A stretch of DNA of 8,424 nt from Bdellovibrio sp. (GCA_017745015.1 JAGIAF010000149.1:1-8424); one strand, 5' to 3'. Positions 1-6,402 are shown, counted from the stretch's first letter. Notes: generated by a model from the letters alone, not told the origin. Numbers and translations are program-made.

Positions 1-2
1 CG

Positions 3-191
3 ATTGAGTATGTCCTGTTATTAACTGCAATTCTCTTTATCGGGCTGAAAGCTTTTGTTTCAGCTCCAGGAGATGCATTTCGCAATTCGGGTCCGAAATT
101 GGCGGCGCGAGTTGAGAAGCAGTTAGAGACAGGACAAGGCTTCAAGCCTAAGGGCAACAAAATCGAATGGTCTGTGGCGGAGGGACAATGA
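3..191 (+). CDS. Flp-like type IVb pilin or pseudopilin, C-terminal part (5' end outside window)
   Basis: The reading frame is open from the first complete codon at base 3 to TGA at 189-191, giving 62 visible residues. The first residues, IEYVLLLTAILFIGLKAF, match the start of the hydrophobic helix of Flp/Tad pilins, where the cleaved Gly is followed by four residues and then Glu-Tyr. On that reading the first visible Ile is mature residue 4, the leader peptide lies just outside the window, and the mature protein is about 65 residues, normal for a Flp pilin. The rest is a short polar, basic tail. The gene is followed by three other prepilin-like genes and the next start codon overlaps its stop. 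It would be inserted in the inner membrane, cleaved by a TadV/CpaA-type peptidase and polymerised or used as a minor subunit. Whether it is the major pilin cannot be told from here. Confidence 0.7.
   Translation: MEYVLLLTAILFIGLKAFVSAPGDAFRNSGPKLAARVEKQLETGQGFKPKGNKIEWSVAEGQ
179..184 (+). promoter_or_regulatory. Ribosome binding site GGAGGG deciding the start at 191
   Basis: GGAGGG lies 6 bases before ATG 191 and only 3 before ATG 188. An upstream in-frame ATG at 167 has no comparable SD, and its use would put a non-leader-like stretch before the prepilin leader. ATG 191 is preferred. It sits inside the end of the preceding pilin gene, so translation of the two is probably coupled. Confidence 0.65.
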
Positions 192-451
192 TGAACAAAT
201 ATCTCTCTAACCAGAAAGGCCAATTTGTCATTGAAGCCGTGCTATTGATGGTCGTTATGCTTTCAATTTTTATTGCAAGCATCAATGCGCTTAAAGATAG
301 CAAGTATCTTTCAAAGTTGGTTTCGGGTCCATGGGTCACGGTCGCGGGTATGATTGAAAGTGGTGTCTGGGAACCTGCAGACGCAGCTCGCAAGAAGCAT
401 CCTAACCAGTTCGATAGAACTCTTTCTATCGATCCAACCGAATACTATTGA
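191..451 (+). CDS. Small prepilin-like (TadE/Flp-type) protein
   Basis: The product is 86 residues from ATG 191 (ATG 188 adds one Met). It opens with a short basic leader ending NQKG, followed by QFVIEAVLLM and a hydrophobic helix to about residue 32. This is a class III prepilin cleavage site: Gly10, then Glu at mature position +5; position +6 is Ala rather than the Tyr of true Flp pilins. After the helix come about 55 residues with an SGPWVTVAGMIESGVW stretch (residues 45-60) and an Arg/Lys/His-containing tail. The start overlaps the stop of the preceding pilin and the stop is 7 bases before the next start, so it is part of a translationally coupled set. Role inferred: minor pilin or pseudopilin of the Tad machine, inserted in the inner membrane and processed by a prepilin peptidase not in this window. 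No family beyond the prepilin N-terminus is recognised. Confidence 0.75.
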   Translation: MNKYLSNQKGQFVIEAVLLMVVMLSIFIASINALKDSKYLSKLVSGPWVTVAGMIESGVWEPADAARKKHPNQFDRTLSIDPTEYY

Positions 452-458
452 GGAGATG

Positions 459-1103
459 ATGAGTACGTTGAAAGGTCCTAACAAGATAATTCAAAATCAG
501 CAGGGTTTAATCTCTGTGGATTTTATTTTTTCGCTCGTCTTGTGCGCGGGACTTTGCATCGTCCTTTTCTCTGTAACTTTCACTTTGTCGATGGCTGAAA
601 TCGGCCAATACATCGCCTACTCGACTTCACGTGCCCACGCTGCTGGTCACATTGACCAAGACAAACAAGAAGAAATGGGTCGCAACAAGTTTGCGAATCT
701 GATGGCAAACGGCGTGATCAAACCTTTATTCTCTCAAACAGGCAGCGGCAGTTGGTTTAAACTTTCAAACTTGGATATTCGTGGCGCTGGCGTGAATGGC
801 AAGACCTTCAACAGCGAATACAAGTATCAAGAAGATCGCCTTCCACAAACGGGAGTGCGCTTAGATTTCGGCTCTAATTTATTGAACATGCGAATCGCTT
901 TCTTGGGTTCAACATCTGAAGACGGCGAAGCCTTAACAGCAAAAATCACCGCCTTCATGCTTCGTGAGCCCACTCAACAAGAGTGTTGGGATTTGCAGGT
1001 TAAAAAACGCTATGACGCGATCATCAACCTTGATTCCCGCTATGGAGTCTTGGCTGGTAAAACAAAGAATCAATACGTACCGATGGAGGACAACGGATGT
1101 TAA
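459..1103 (+). CDS. TadE/TadF-like pseudopilin
   Basis: The product is 214 residues. The start is ATG 459 (ATG 456 is the in-frame alternative, directly abutting the SD AGGAG at 451-455). The open frame extends back to an ATG at 354, but that has no suitable SD and would bury the prepilin leader inside the protein. A 16-residue leader ends NQQG, then LISVDFIFSLVL and a helix to about residue 46. The +5 residue is Asp21 instead of the near-universal Glu. After the helix, IGQYIAYSTSRAHAAG (48-63) resembles the segment following the helix in TadE-like proteins. The remaining ~150 residues are a periplasmic domain with Cys176 and a C-terminal Cys214, possibly a disulfide. It overlaps the next gene by 7 bases. 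Likely a minor subunit of the Tad pilus assembly complex; TadE versus TadF cannot be settled by eye. Confidence 0.75.
   Translation: MSTLKGPNKIIQNQQGLISVDFIFSLVLCAGLCIVLFSVTFTLSMAEIGQYIAYSTSRAHAAGHIDQDKQEEMGRNKFANLMANGVIKPLFSQTGSGSWFKLSNLDIRGAGVNGKTFNSEYKYQEDRLPQTGVRLDFGSNLLNMRIAFLGSTSEDGEALTAKITAFMLREPTQQECWDLQVKKRYDAIINLDSRYGVLAGKTKNQYVPMEDNGC
1085..1090 (+). promoter_or_regulatory. Ribosome binding site GGAGGA for the third pseudopilin
   Basis: GGAGGA lies inside the coding end of the preceding gene, 6 bases before ATG 1097. It supports that start, and with the 7-base gene overlap it suggests translational coupling of the two pseudopilins. Confidence 0.6.
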
Positions 1104-1591
1104 AGCCGAGAAAGTCCCTCCTCAATAACGAACGCGGTTCTGCGATGATCGAGACTATCCCGATCATCATTGTCATTGTGACGTTCTTAACTTTCTCATT
1201 GGGTTTCTTTGGTGCCATTCACTCCGGTGTCTTGAACTCAATTGCGTCACGTAACTATGCATTTGAAACTTTCCGTCATCGTGCAGATTTGACGTACTTC
1301 CGTACTACGGGAACTCAAGACGTGGTGCAATTCCACTATGACGTCTTAAAATTCCGCTCTCACGCAATCGGCACTGAGAAAGATAATAAAGGTCAAAAGT
1401 GGCTCGCGACCACTCGTAAAATCGGCTTCAACTTCGGACAAAAGGAAGCAGAAGCCAGTGGCACTAAGAGTGACCACAATAAAACTGTGCGCGATTTGAA
1501 TGAATCTGAAAGAAACGAAAAAGTTGGCGTGAACCCCATTTGGATTAAGACCTCATACGGTATTTGTCTGAATGCAGCTTGTGGAGCCTAG
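1097..1591 (+). CDS. TadE-like pseudopilin
   Basis: The product is 164 residues. The leader MLKPRKSLLNNERG is basic and ends in Gly14, followed by SAMIETIPIIIVIVTF; Glu is at mature +5, and the hydrophobic helix runs to about residue 41. The layout G-xxxxE-x-xP within a helix is typical of TadE-like proteins, which carry a Pro shortly after the Glu. A polar periplasmic domain follows, including SRNYAFETFRHRADLTYFR (51-69), a charged, probably flexible stretch at 115-143, and a C-terminal segment with Cys157 and Cys162 that could form a disulfide. The TAG stop overlaps the SD of cpaB. Expected role: minor pilin or initiator of the Tad pilus, anchored in the inner membrane and processed by the prepilin peptidase. 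The TadE assignment is by N-terminal architecture and context rather than by the C-terminal domain, which I do not recognise. Confidence 0.75.
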   Translation: MLKPRKSLLNNERGSAMIETIPIIIVIVTFLTFSLGFFGAIHSGVLNSIASRNYAFETFRHRADLTYFRTTGTQDVVQFHYDVLKFRSHAIGTEKDNKGQKWLATTRKIGFNFGQKEAEASGTKSDHNKTVRDLNESERNEKVGVNPIWIKTSYGICLNAACGA

Positions 1592-1594
1592 GAG
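1590..1594 (+). promoter_or_regulatory. Ribosome binding site AGGAG deciding the cpaB start
   Basis: AGGAG overlaps the TAG stop (1589-1591) of the preceding gene and lies 4 bases before ATG 1599. It favours 1599 over the in-frame ATG at 1572, which lies inside the upstream gene without an SD and would add nine polar residues before the membrane segment. Confidence 0.6.
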
Positions 1595-1598
1595 AATT

Positions 1599-2528
1599 AT
1601 GGGATCAAACGATACAAGAAACTTATGGCTTTCGATCGCGGCAGGAATCTTCGCCACCTTCCTGCTTTACAGCTATTCTCAGGAGAAGAAAGCCGAGTAC
1701 GACAAACGCTTTGGTTCAACCAAACGTGTGGTTGTCGCTAAAGATGACATCGCAGAGATGCAGACGGTCTATGACACTATGGTAGAAACTAAAGAGATGC
1801 CGGCTGACTTTATTCAGCCGGACGCTGTCACAGTTCCTGATGAAATCATCGGTAACGTAGCGGCAGTTCCAATCCGCAAAGGTCAGATCATCGTGAAGAA
1901 CAACCTTCTGACTCCGGGTCCAGACACAGGGATCTCTTTGCAAGTTGCGCCAAGCAAGCGTGCGGTTTCCATCCCAGTGGATGAAGTTCGTGGTGTTGCA
2001 AAACTGATTCGTCCTGGTGATCGCGTAGATATCTATGCCGCTGTGGACTCAGGTAAGGGTGTCAACCAACGCCGTGAAGTTTTCACTTTGATGAGTGACG
2101 TTCCGGTACTAGCAACAGGTGTGAGTGTCGTGAATAACATTCCACGTATGTTTGAGCTCGACTCTTCAGGCAAGAACTTGAATCAGATCGCGCTAACAGG
2201 TGACACGAAGTATACAACGATCACAGTAGAAGCTAATACGAAAGAAGCCCAAGATCTGTTTTATATTCTTTCGACAGCACCAGGTAACTTGTTCTTTGCA
2301 TTAAGAAATCCAAGCGACCGTGCGATTCCGCCAAGAGCTCCGGCTTCTACAGCGGATACTGTTTTGGGTAAGCCTGTGGTTGCGCTAGATCAACCATCAA
2401 TGGCTCCGGCGCAAGCTGCGCCAGTTATTTTACCACAGCAACAACGTCCTATGATGACTGCACCGATGCAACAGCAACGAGTTGCGCCGCCGACTCAGCC
2501 GCGCAAAAACGGGTTTAGAACGCTGTAA
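1599..2528 (+). CDS. cpaB: CpaB/RcpC, Flp pilus assembly periplasmic protein
   Basis: The product is 309 residues. An N-terminal membrane segment (about 9-25) is followed by a SAF-type domain (about 41-105: RVVVAKDDIAEMQTVYDTM, then AAVPIRKGQIIVKNNLL) and by the RcpC/CpaB region (about 118-240) containing RAVSIPVDEVRGVAKLIRPG and GDRVDIYAAV. These conserved blocks are characteristic of the CpaB family. CpaB is thought to act in the periplasm with the secretin, linking it to the inner-membrane machine; the SAF fold suggests a possible interaction with cell-wall sugars. The last ~65 residues are rich in Pro, Gln, Ala and Met (for example ILPQQQRPMMTAPMQQQR) and look disordered. The gene follows the pseudopilins with its SD on their stop codon and precedes the secretin by 44 bases, the usual cpaB-cpaC order. 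The N-terminus has no clear cleavable signal and is probably an anchor. Confidence 0.92.
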   Translation: MGSNDTRNLWLSIAAGIFATFLLYSYSQEKKAEYDKRFGSTKRVVVAKDDIAEMQTVYDTMVETKEMPADFIQPDAVTVPDEIIGNVAAVPIRKGQIIVKNNLLTPGPDTGISLQVAPSKRAVSIPVDEVRGVAKLIRPGDRVDIYAAVDSGKGVNQRREVFTLMSDVPVLATGVSVVNNIPRMFELDSSGKNLNQIALTGDTKYTTITVEANTKEAQDLFYILSTAPGNLFFALRNPSDRAIPPRAPASTADTVLGKPVVALDQPSMAPAQAAPVILPQQQRPMMTAPMQQQRVAPPTQPRKNGFRTL

Positions 2529-2561
2529 CGGATTTGTAGATTTTTACGGGGAATGCAAGTT

Positions 2562-2569
2562 AAGGGGGA
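2562..2569 (+). promoter_or_regulatory. Ribosome binding site AAGGGGGA of the secretin gene
   Basis: A purine-rich AAGGGGGA lies 3 bases before ATG 2573 in the 44-base gap after cpaB. It marks the start that yields a clean signal peptide. I see no convincing promoter or terminator in this gap. Confidence 0.55.
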
Positions 2570-2572
2570 CAC

Positions 2573-4126
2573 ATGAAAAAAGAACTGCTCACACTGGGAC
2601 TCTTATTGAGCCTTTGTGGACATGTGGCGTATGCAGAAGAATCTGCGGCGGCTTCAGGGCCTGCTGAAGAGGAACTGTCTGCATCACCATCCACTTCGAC
2701 AGAAGACAGCAGCGGTGCTTATCGTTCTCGCAAGTTCATCAACCTGACTTTGGGTATTGAACACGACGAGAAATTGCCTCCTATTCCCGACAACGTTGAA
2801 TTCAAAGGTGACTTCCGTCGTATCGTAACAGCGTCTTACGCCAAAGACCTGAACGTGATCCGCTTCACACCTCGCAATGAGGGTTTTGCGACATTGACGA
2901 TTCACGATAAACGTAACGGAAAAATCGTTGCCGAATACCGTATCGATATCAAAAAATCAAAACTCGATAAAGTTGTACGTGAGATGCGTGCACTTTTAGG
3001 TGATATCGAAGGTATCAACATCAAAATCGTAAATGACAGAGTTGTGGTAGACGGTCAAATCCTCCTCCCTAAGGACTTGGCTCGTATCTATAACGTTGTT
3101 CAACAATTCGGTTCGCAAGCTTCTTCTTTAGTGACATTGAGCCCCCTTGCCCAAAAGAAAATTGCGGAGTTCATTGCTCGTGACATCAACAATCCCGAAA
3201 TCGAAGTTCGTGCCGTCAATGACAAAATCATTCTTCAAGGTTGGGCAAACAGCCAAGACGAGTCCGCACGTGCAGAGATCATCGCAAAAACTTATTTGCC
3301 GGATATCGTAATTGAGGCCGCTGAAGAAAAAGGCGTGATCAAGAAACGTAAACCCGCCAATGACGGTGTGATCAACCTTATCCAGGTGAAGGAGTCCGCT
3401 CCCAAACCACCTCCAAAGATGATCCAACTTGTCGTTCACTACGTGGAATTGCAAAAAGACTATTCTAAGAACTTCAAGTTCCAGTTCACTCCGGAGCTTG
3501 GCGACAACTCACAAATGACTTTCCAAACTGGTGGTGAGTCAGCCGGCGGCGTGATCAGTTCCATCACGGGAACTGTTTCTAACTTGTTGCCGAAATTGAA
3601 CTGGGCAAAGCAACATGGTCACGCTCGCGTTCTTGAGAGCACTAGCTTGATCGTGGAAGATGGTAAAAAAGGTGAAATTAAACAGGTAACAAATCAACCG
3701 TACGCGGTGATCGGTCAAAACGGAACTCAAGGTACGGCGTTCGCCGAAGTGGGTATCGTGACAACTATCACTCCAGTGCTCATGGGCGAGAAGTCCGGCA
3801 GTGTGCGTATGGATATGGCCTTCAAAGTGAGCAGCATGATCGGTAGCACGCCTGCAGGTGCGCCCATCACAAGTTCAAATGAAATGACGTCTTCAGTTGT
3901 AGTGCGTGACCGTCAAAGTGCCGCAGTCGGTGGTTTGATCAGAAACTCATCTTCAACTGGTTACAACCGTCCTTCTGGACAAAAGAACCCGATCATCAGC
4001 TTGTATGCATCTAAAGAATTCGCAAAACAACAAAGCCAATTCGTTGTTTTCGTCACTCCGGTTGTTAAGACCTCAGCTTCAGCTGGAGCTGAGCAAATTA
4101 AGAAAAAGTTCCGTCTGCGCGACTAA
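2573..4126 (+). CDS. cpaC: CpaC/RcpA, Flp pilus secretin
   Basis: The product is 517 residues, a usual length for CpaC/RcpA. A Sec signal peptide (1-21, ending VAYA before EES) is followed by a Ser/Glu-rich spacer. A pilus-assembly N-terminal domain (about 54-127) follows, in which RRIVTASYAKDLNVIRFTPR recalls the family's '...D.....V....GTT.L...' block. Two similar BON-like units lie at about 131-180 and 193-242, and the secretin domain at about 283-500. The secretin signature is visible as SVVVRDRQSAAVGGLI (441-456) and QFVVFVTPVV (489-498), preceded by HARVLESTSLIVEDGKKGEI (350-369). Cys15 lies in the signal peptide but the preceding residue is Leu, so this is not a lipobox. The protein should form the outer-membrane multimer through which the pilus exits. 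It sits between cpaB and the ATPase fusion, and its stop codon falls in the loop of a hairpin. Confidence 0.95.
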   Translation: MKKELLTLGLLLSLCGHVAYAEESAAASGPAEEELSASPSTSTEDSSGAYRSRKFINLTLGIEHDEKLPPIPDNVEFKGDFRRIVTASYAKDLNVIRFTPRNEGFATLTIHDKRNGKIVAEYRIDIKKSKLDKVVREMRALLGDIEGINIKIVNDRVVVDGQILLPKDLARIYNVVQQFGSQASSLVTLSPLAQKKIAEFIARDINNPEIEVRAVNDKIILQGWANSQDESARAEIIAKTYLPDIVIEAAEEKGVIKKRKPANDGVINLIQVKESAPKPPPKMIQLVVHYVELQKDYSKNFKFQFTPELGDNSQMTFQTGGESAGGVISSITGTVSNLLPKLNWAKQHGHARVLESTSLIVEDGKKGEIKQVTNQPYAVIGQNGTQGTAFAEVGIVTTITPVLMGEKSGSVRMDMAFKVSSMIGSTPAGAPITSSNEMTSSVVVRDRQSAAVGGLIRNSSSTGYNRPSGQKNPIISLYASKEFAKQQSQFVVFVTPVVKTSASAGAEQIKKKFRLRD

Positions 4127-4140
4127 GGTCGCGTAAACGG
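4111..4140 (+). promoter_or_regulatory. Hairpin across the secretin stop codon
   Basis: CCGT / ACGG (4111-4114 with 4137-4140) and TGCGCGAC / GTCGCGTA (4116-4123 with 4128-4135, one G-U pair) form a 12-bp stem with a single C/A mismatch (4115/4136). The loop is TAAG, which contains the TAA stop at 4124-4126. No T-tract follows, so it is not a standard intrinsic terminator. An RNA-processing, stability or translational role between the secretin and the ATPase gene is an inference. Confidence 0.5.
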
Positions 4141-4168
4141 ATTGAACATCGTAGCCGAGAAGACAAGC

Positions 4169-4174
4169 GGAGGT
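4169..4174 (+). promoter_or_regulatory. Ribosome binding site GGAGGT deciding a TTG start
   Basis: A near-consensus GGAGGT ends 5 bases before TTG 4180. There is no in-frame ATG upstream after the secretin stop, and the Walker A motif begins only 14 residues downstream, so the TTG is the start. The rare start codon may be compensated by the strong SD, or may set a lower ATPase dose. Confidence 0.7.
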
Positions 4175-4179
4175 CCGCA

Positions 4180-6399
4180 TTGGCTATCAATCCTAATTGT
4201 AATCTCATCGCTGTTGTTGGTGGTAAGGGAGGCGTCGGTAAGAGCGTCTTTGCTGCTAACTTTGCCTGTGCATTGATGACCGAACTTCGTACTCAGGTTT
4301 TACTTGTCGACGCAGACTCGAAATCCGTGGGCGATCAAAACGTGATTATGGGCTTGAAGCCTGTAAAAACTCTGAAAGAACTTAGCAGCTTCCAAGGTTC
4401 TCTTAATTCTCAACCACTGAACACTCTCGTGACTATGCACCAATCCGGTCTTGCTTACGTAGGTGCTGTGCGTGGACCGGAAGAATCTATGAACATTTCT
4501 CCCGAGATGCTCAGTAAGTCTTTGGAGTTCTTCAGTCGTTCATTCAAATTCATAGTCGTTGATATTGGTAATGACTTGGGTCCCGCGCAAATGGCGGTTC
4601 TTCAAGACGCAACTGCAATCATGATTGTAACAACTCCAGAAGTTCTGGTAGTGACGCAAACTCAACGTCTGATCAATGAATTACTGTCAGCAACATTCCC
4701 GAAAGACATGTTGCAGTTGGTGGTGAACAAAGCTTCTCCGACGGGCCTTTCTCCACAAGCAATTTCCAATCAGTTGCAGCTTCCATTCTTGGGTATCTTA
4801 CCGCAAGACGAAGCCACAACCATGATGGCCTTGCAAAAGTATACGCCGTTTGTGATCGCTGCACCGAAAGCTCCGGTGACAGCTTCTTACTATGATTTGA
4901 CAAGAAAACTTACGGGTGGCGTTCTTCAAAGACTTAAAACATTGAATCGTCCAAAACCAGCTCCACCGGCAGCCGCTGCCGATGCCTCTGGCCAAGCCGT
5001 CGCAAACTCTTCTGGCATGGACTCTCGCACTCTCCTAAAGATCCGCGTGCATAACGAACTTATTCGCACTGTAGATCTTAAAAAGCTGCTCATCGATACC
5101 AAAAACGACGAGAGCAAAGAAAAAGAAGTTCGCGAAAAAACGAAACGCGAAATCACCGTAATTATTGATAAAGAAGCTCCAGACCTGGTGCGCGAAGAGC
5201 GTTCGAAAATTATAAAAGAGGTTTTGGAAGAAGCTTTGGGCTTGGGCCCATTGGAAGACTTGCTGGCTGATCCAGCCGTTTCCGAGATCATGGTAAATGG
5301 TTATAAGAAAATCTTCGTCGAAAGAAGTGGTAAAGTTGCTTTAAGCCCAGTCACTTTCACTTCGAACGATCACCTTCGCCGCATTATCGAGCGTATCGTG
5401 ACACCTCTAGGTCGTCAGATCAATGACTCCACTCCATACGTGGATGCTCGTTTGAAAGATGGATCCCGTGTGAATGCCGTGATTGAGCCGTTGTCTATTG
5501 ATGGCCCCGCACTGACTATTCGTAAGTTCAAAAAAGGTGGTATCACTGCGGAGAAGTACATGGAGTACGGCAGTATCACAAAGAACATGATCGACTTCTT
5601 GCGCATCTGTGTAGAAAACGGTCTTAACGTTGTTATCTCAGGTGGTACCGGTTCCGGTAAAACCTCACTCTTAAATATGCTGTCCTCGTACATCCCGTCT
5701 AATGAACGTGTGATCACAGTCGAGGACGCGGCCGAGTTGCAACTCCAACAGGAGCACGTTGTGCGCCTTGAGACTCGTCCCGCCTCAATGGAAGGCACCA
5801 ACGCCATTCATATCCGTGACTTGATTAAGAATGCCCTGCGTATGCGTCCTGACCGTATCATCGTCGGTGAGTGCCGTGACGGCGCCGCACTTGATATGCT
5901 GCAAGCAATGAATACAGGTCACGATGGCTCTATGACTACAACTCACGCTAACAGTCCTCGTGAGTGTATTGCCCGTCTTGAAACTCTTTCGATGATGTCG
6001 GGCATGGATCTTCCGGTGCGTGCGATTCGCGAGCAAATTGCGGGCGCAGTGAACTTGATCGTTCAGATCTCTCGTCTATCAGATGGTAGCCGTAAAATTT
6101 TGAGCATCACTGAAGTGGCCGGTATGCAAGGCGACATTGTGACTCTTGCAGAGATCTTCCGCTTTAAAGAAACTGGTTACGATAAGAATCGTAAAATCCA
6201 AGGTATCTTCCAAGCGACTGGTACGATCCCAAGCTTTATTCAAAAGCTCAGCGATAAAGGCGTTGTGATTCCGCGTGAGATCTTCTCCAACGATCCCGCC
6301 GCCGCTAAAGCTCCGGCGGGCGGGCCCGCGCCGGGTGGTGCCCCGACGGGATTGCCGAAAATGCCGGGACCTGTGGTTCCGCCAAAGAAGGTGGGATAG
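4180..6399 (+). CDS. cpaF: Fused TadZ/CpaE-type ATPase and CpaF/TadA secretion ATPase
   Basis: The ORF is uninterrupted, 739 residues, with a TTG start. Residues 1-255 are a MinD/ParA-like ATPase: deviant Walker A GGKGGVGKS (14-22, signature Lys16, P-loop Lys21), VDADSKSVGDQ (43-53) and Walker B IVVDIGND (125-132). This matches TadZ/CpaE, which localises Tad machines, but the receiver-like domain often found at the N-terminus of CpaE is absent. Residues 256-280 are a Pro/Ala linker. Residues 285-700 are a full CpaF/TadA: an N-terminal region with LGPLEDLLADPAVSEIMVNG (355-374), Walker A GGTGSGKTS (488-496), Asp box VEDAAELQL (514-522), Walker B IIVGECRDGAA (560-570) and His box THANSPRECIARLETL (588-603). 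CpaF hexamers power pilus assembly at the inner membrane. The tail (705-739) is Pro/Gly/Ala-rich. The only candidate internal start, ATG 5017 (Met280), has no SD, so a single fused polypeptide is likely. tadB follows after 3 bases. Confidence 0.93.
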   Translation: MAINPNCNLIAVVGGKGGVGKSVFAANFACALMTELRTQVLLVDADSKSVGDQNVIMGLKPVKTLKELSSFQGSLNSQPLNTLVTMHQSGLAYVGAVRGPEESMNISPEMLSKSLEFFSRSFKFIVVDIGNDLGPAQMAVLQDATAIMIVTTPEVLVVTQTQRLINELLSATFPKDMLQLVVNKASPTGLSPQAISNQLQLPFLGILPQDEATTMMALQKYTPFVIAAPKAPVTASYYDLTRKLTGGVLQRLKTLNRPKPAPPAAAADASGQAVANSSGMDSRTLLKIRVHNELIRTVDLKKLLIDTKNDESKEKEVREKTKREITVIIDKEAPDLVREERSKIIKEVLEEALGLGPLEDLLADPAVSEIMVNGYKKIFVERSGKVALSPVTFTSNDHLRRIIERIVTPLGRQINDSTPYVDARLKDGSRVNAVIEPLSIDGPALTIRKFKKGGITAEKYMEYGSITKNMIDFLRICVENGLNVVISGGTGSGKTSLLNMLSSYIPSNERVITVEDAAELQLQQEHVVRLETRPASMEGTNAIHIRDLIKNALRMRPDRIIVGECRDGAALDMLQAMNTGHDGSMTTTHANSPRECIARLETLSMMSGMDLPVRAIREQIAGAVNLIVQISRLSDGSRKILSITEVAGMQGDIVTLAEIFRFKETGYDKNRKIQGIFQATGTIPSFIQKLSDKGVVIPREIFSNDPAAAKAPAGGPAPGGAPTGLPKMPGPVVPPKKVG
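6313..6334 (+). repeat. GC-only inverted repeat in the ATPase tail
   Basis: CCGGCG and CGCCGG arms (6 bp) flank a 10-base GC-only centre; the overlapping GCGGGCCCGC is itself a palindrome. It codes for part of the Pro/Gly/Ala-rich tail and lies about 70 bases before the tadB start. This may be only a by-product of low-complexity coding. Confidence 0.35.
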
Positions 6400-6402
6400 C
6401 GT

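Noticed and set aside
1564..1785. Plus-strand ORF of 73 codons overlapping the cpaB start in another frame
   Set aside because: It overlaps well-supported coding frames on both sides and has no recognisable product.
2529..2572. Promoter for the secretin in the gap after cpaB
   Set aside because: The T-rich stretch offers no convincing pair of -35/-10 boxes, and the gap fits ordinary intra-operon spacing.
2573..2635. Lipoprotein signal for the secretin (Cys15)
   Set aside because: The residue before the Cys is Leu, not Gly/Ala/Ser, and a better signal-peptidase I site (AYA) follows at residue 21.
3128..3454. Minus-strand ORF of 108 codons opposite the secretin
   Set aside because: Antisense shadow of the BON-like region; no family resemblance or start-signal support.
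5017..5019. Separate start for CpaF inside the fused gene
   Set aside because: The upstream bases (TTCTGGC) contain no SD, and the frame is continuous through the linker.
4926..5807. Minus-strand ORFs of 121 and 130 codons opposite the ATPase gene
   Set aside because: They are antisense to highly conserved CpaF coding sequence; low-complexity Ser/Arg-rich translations are typical of shadow frames.
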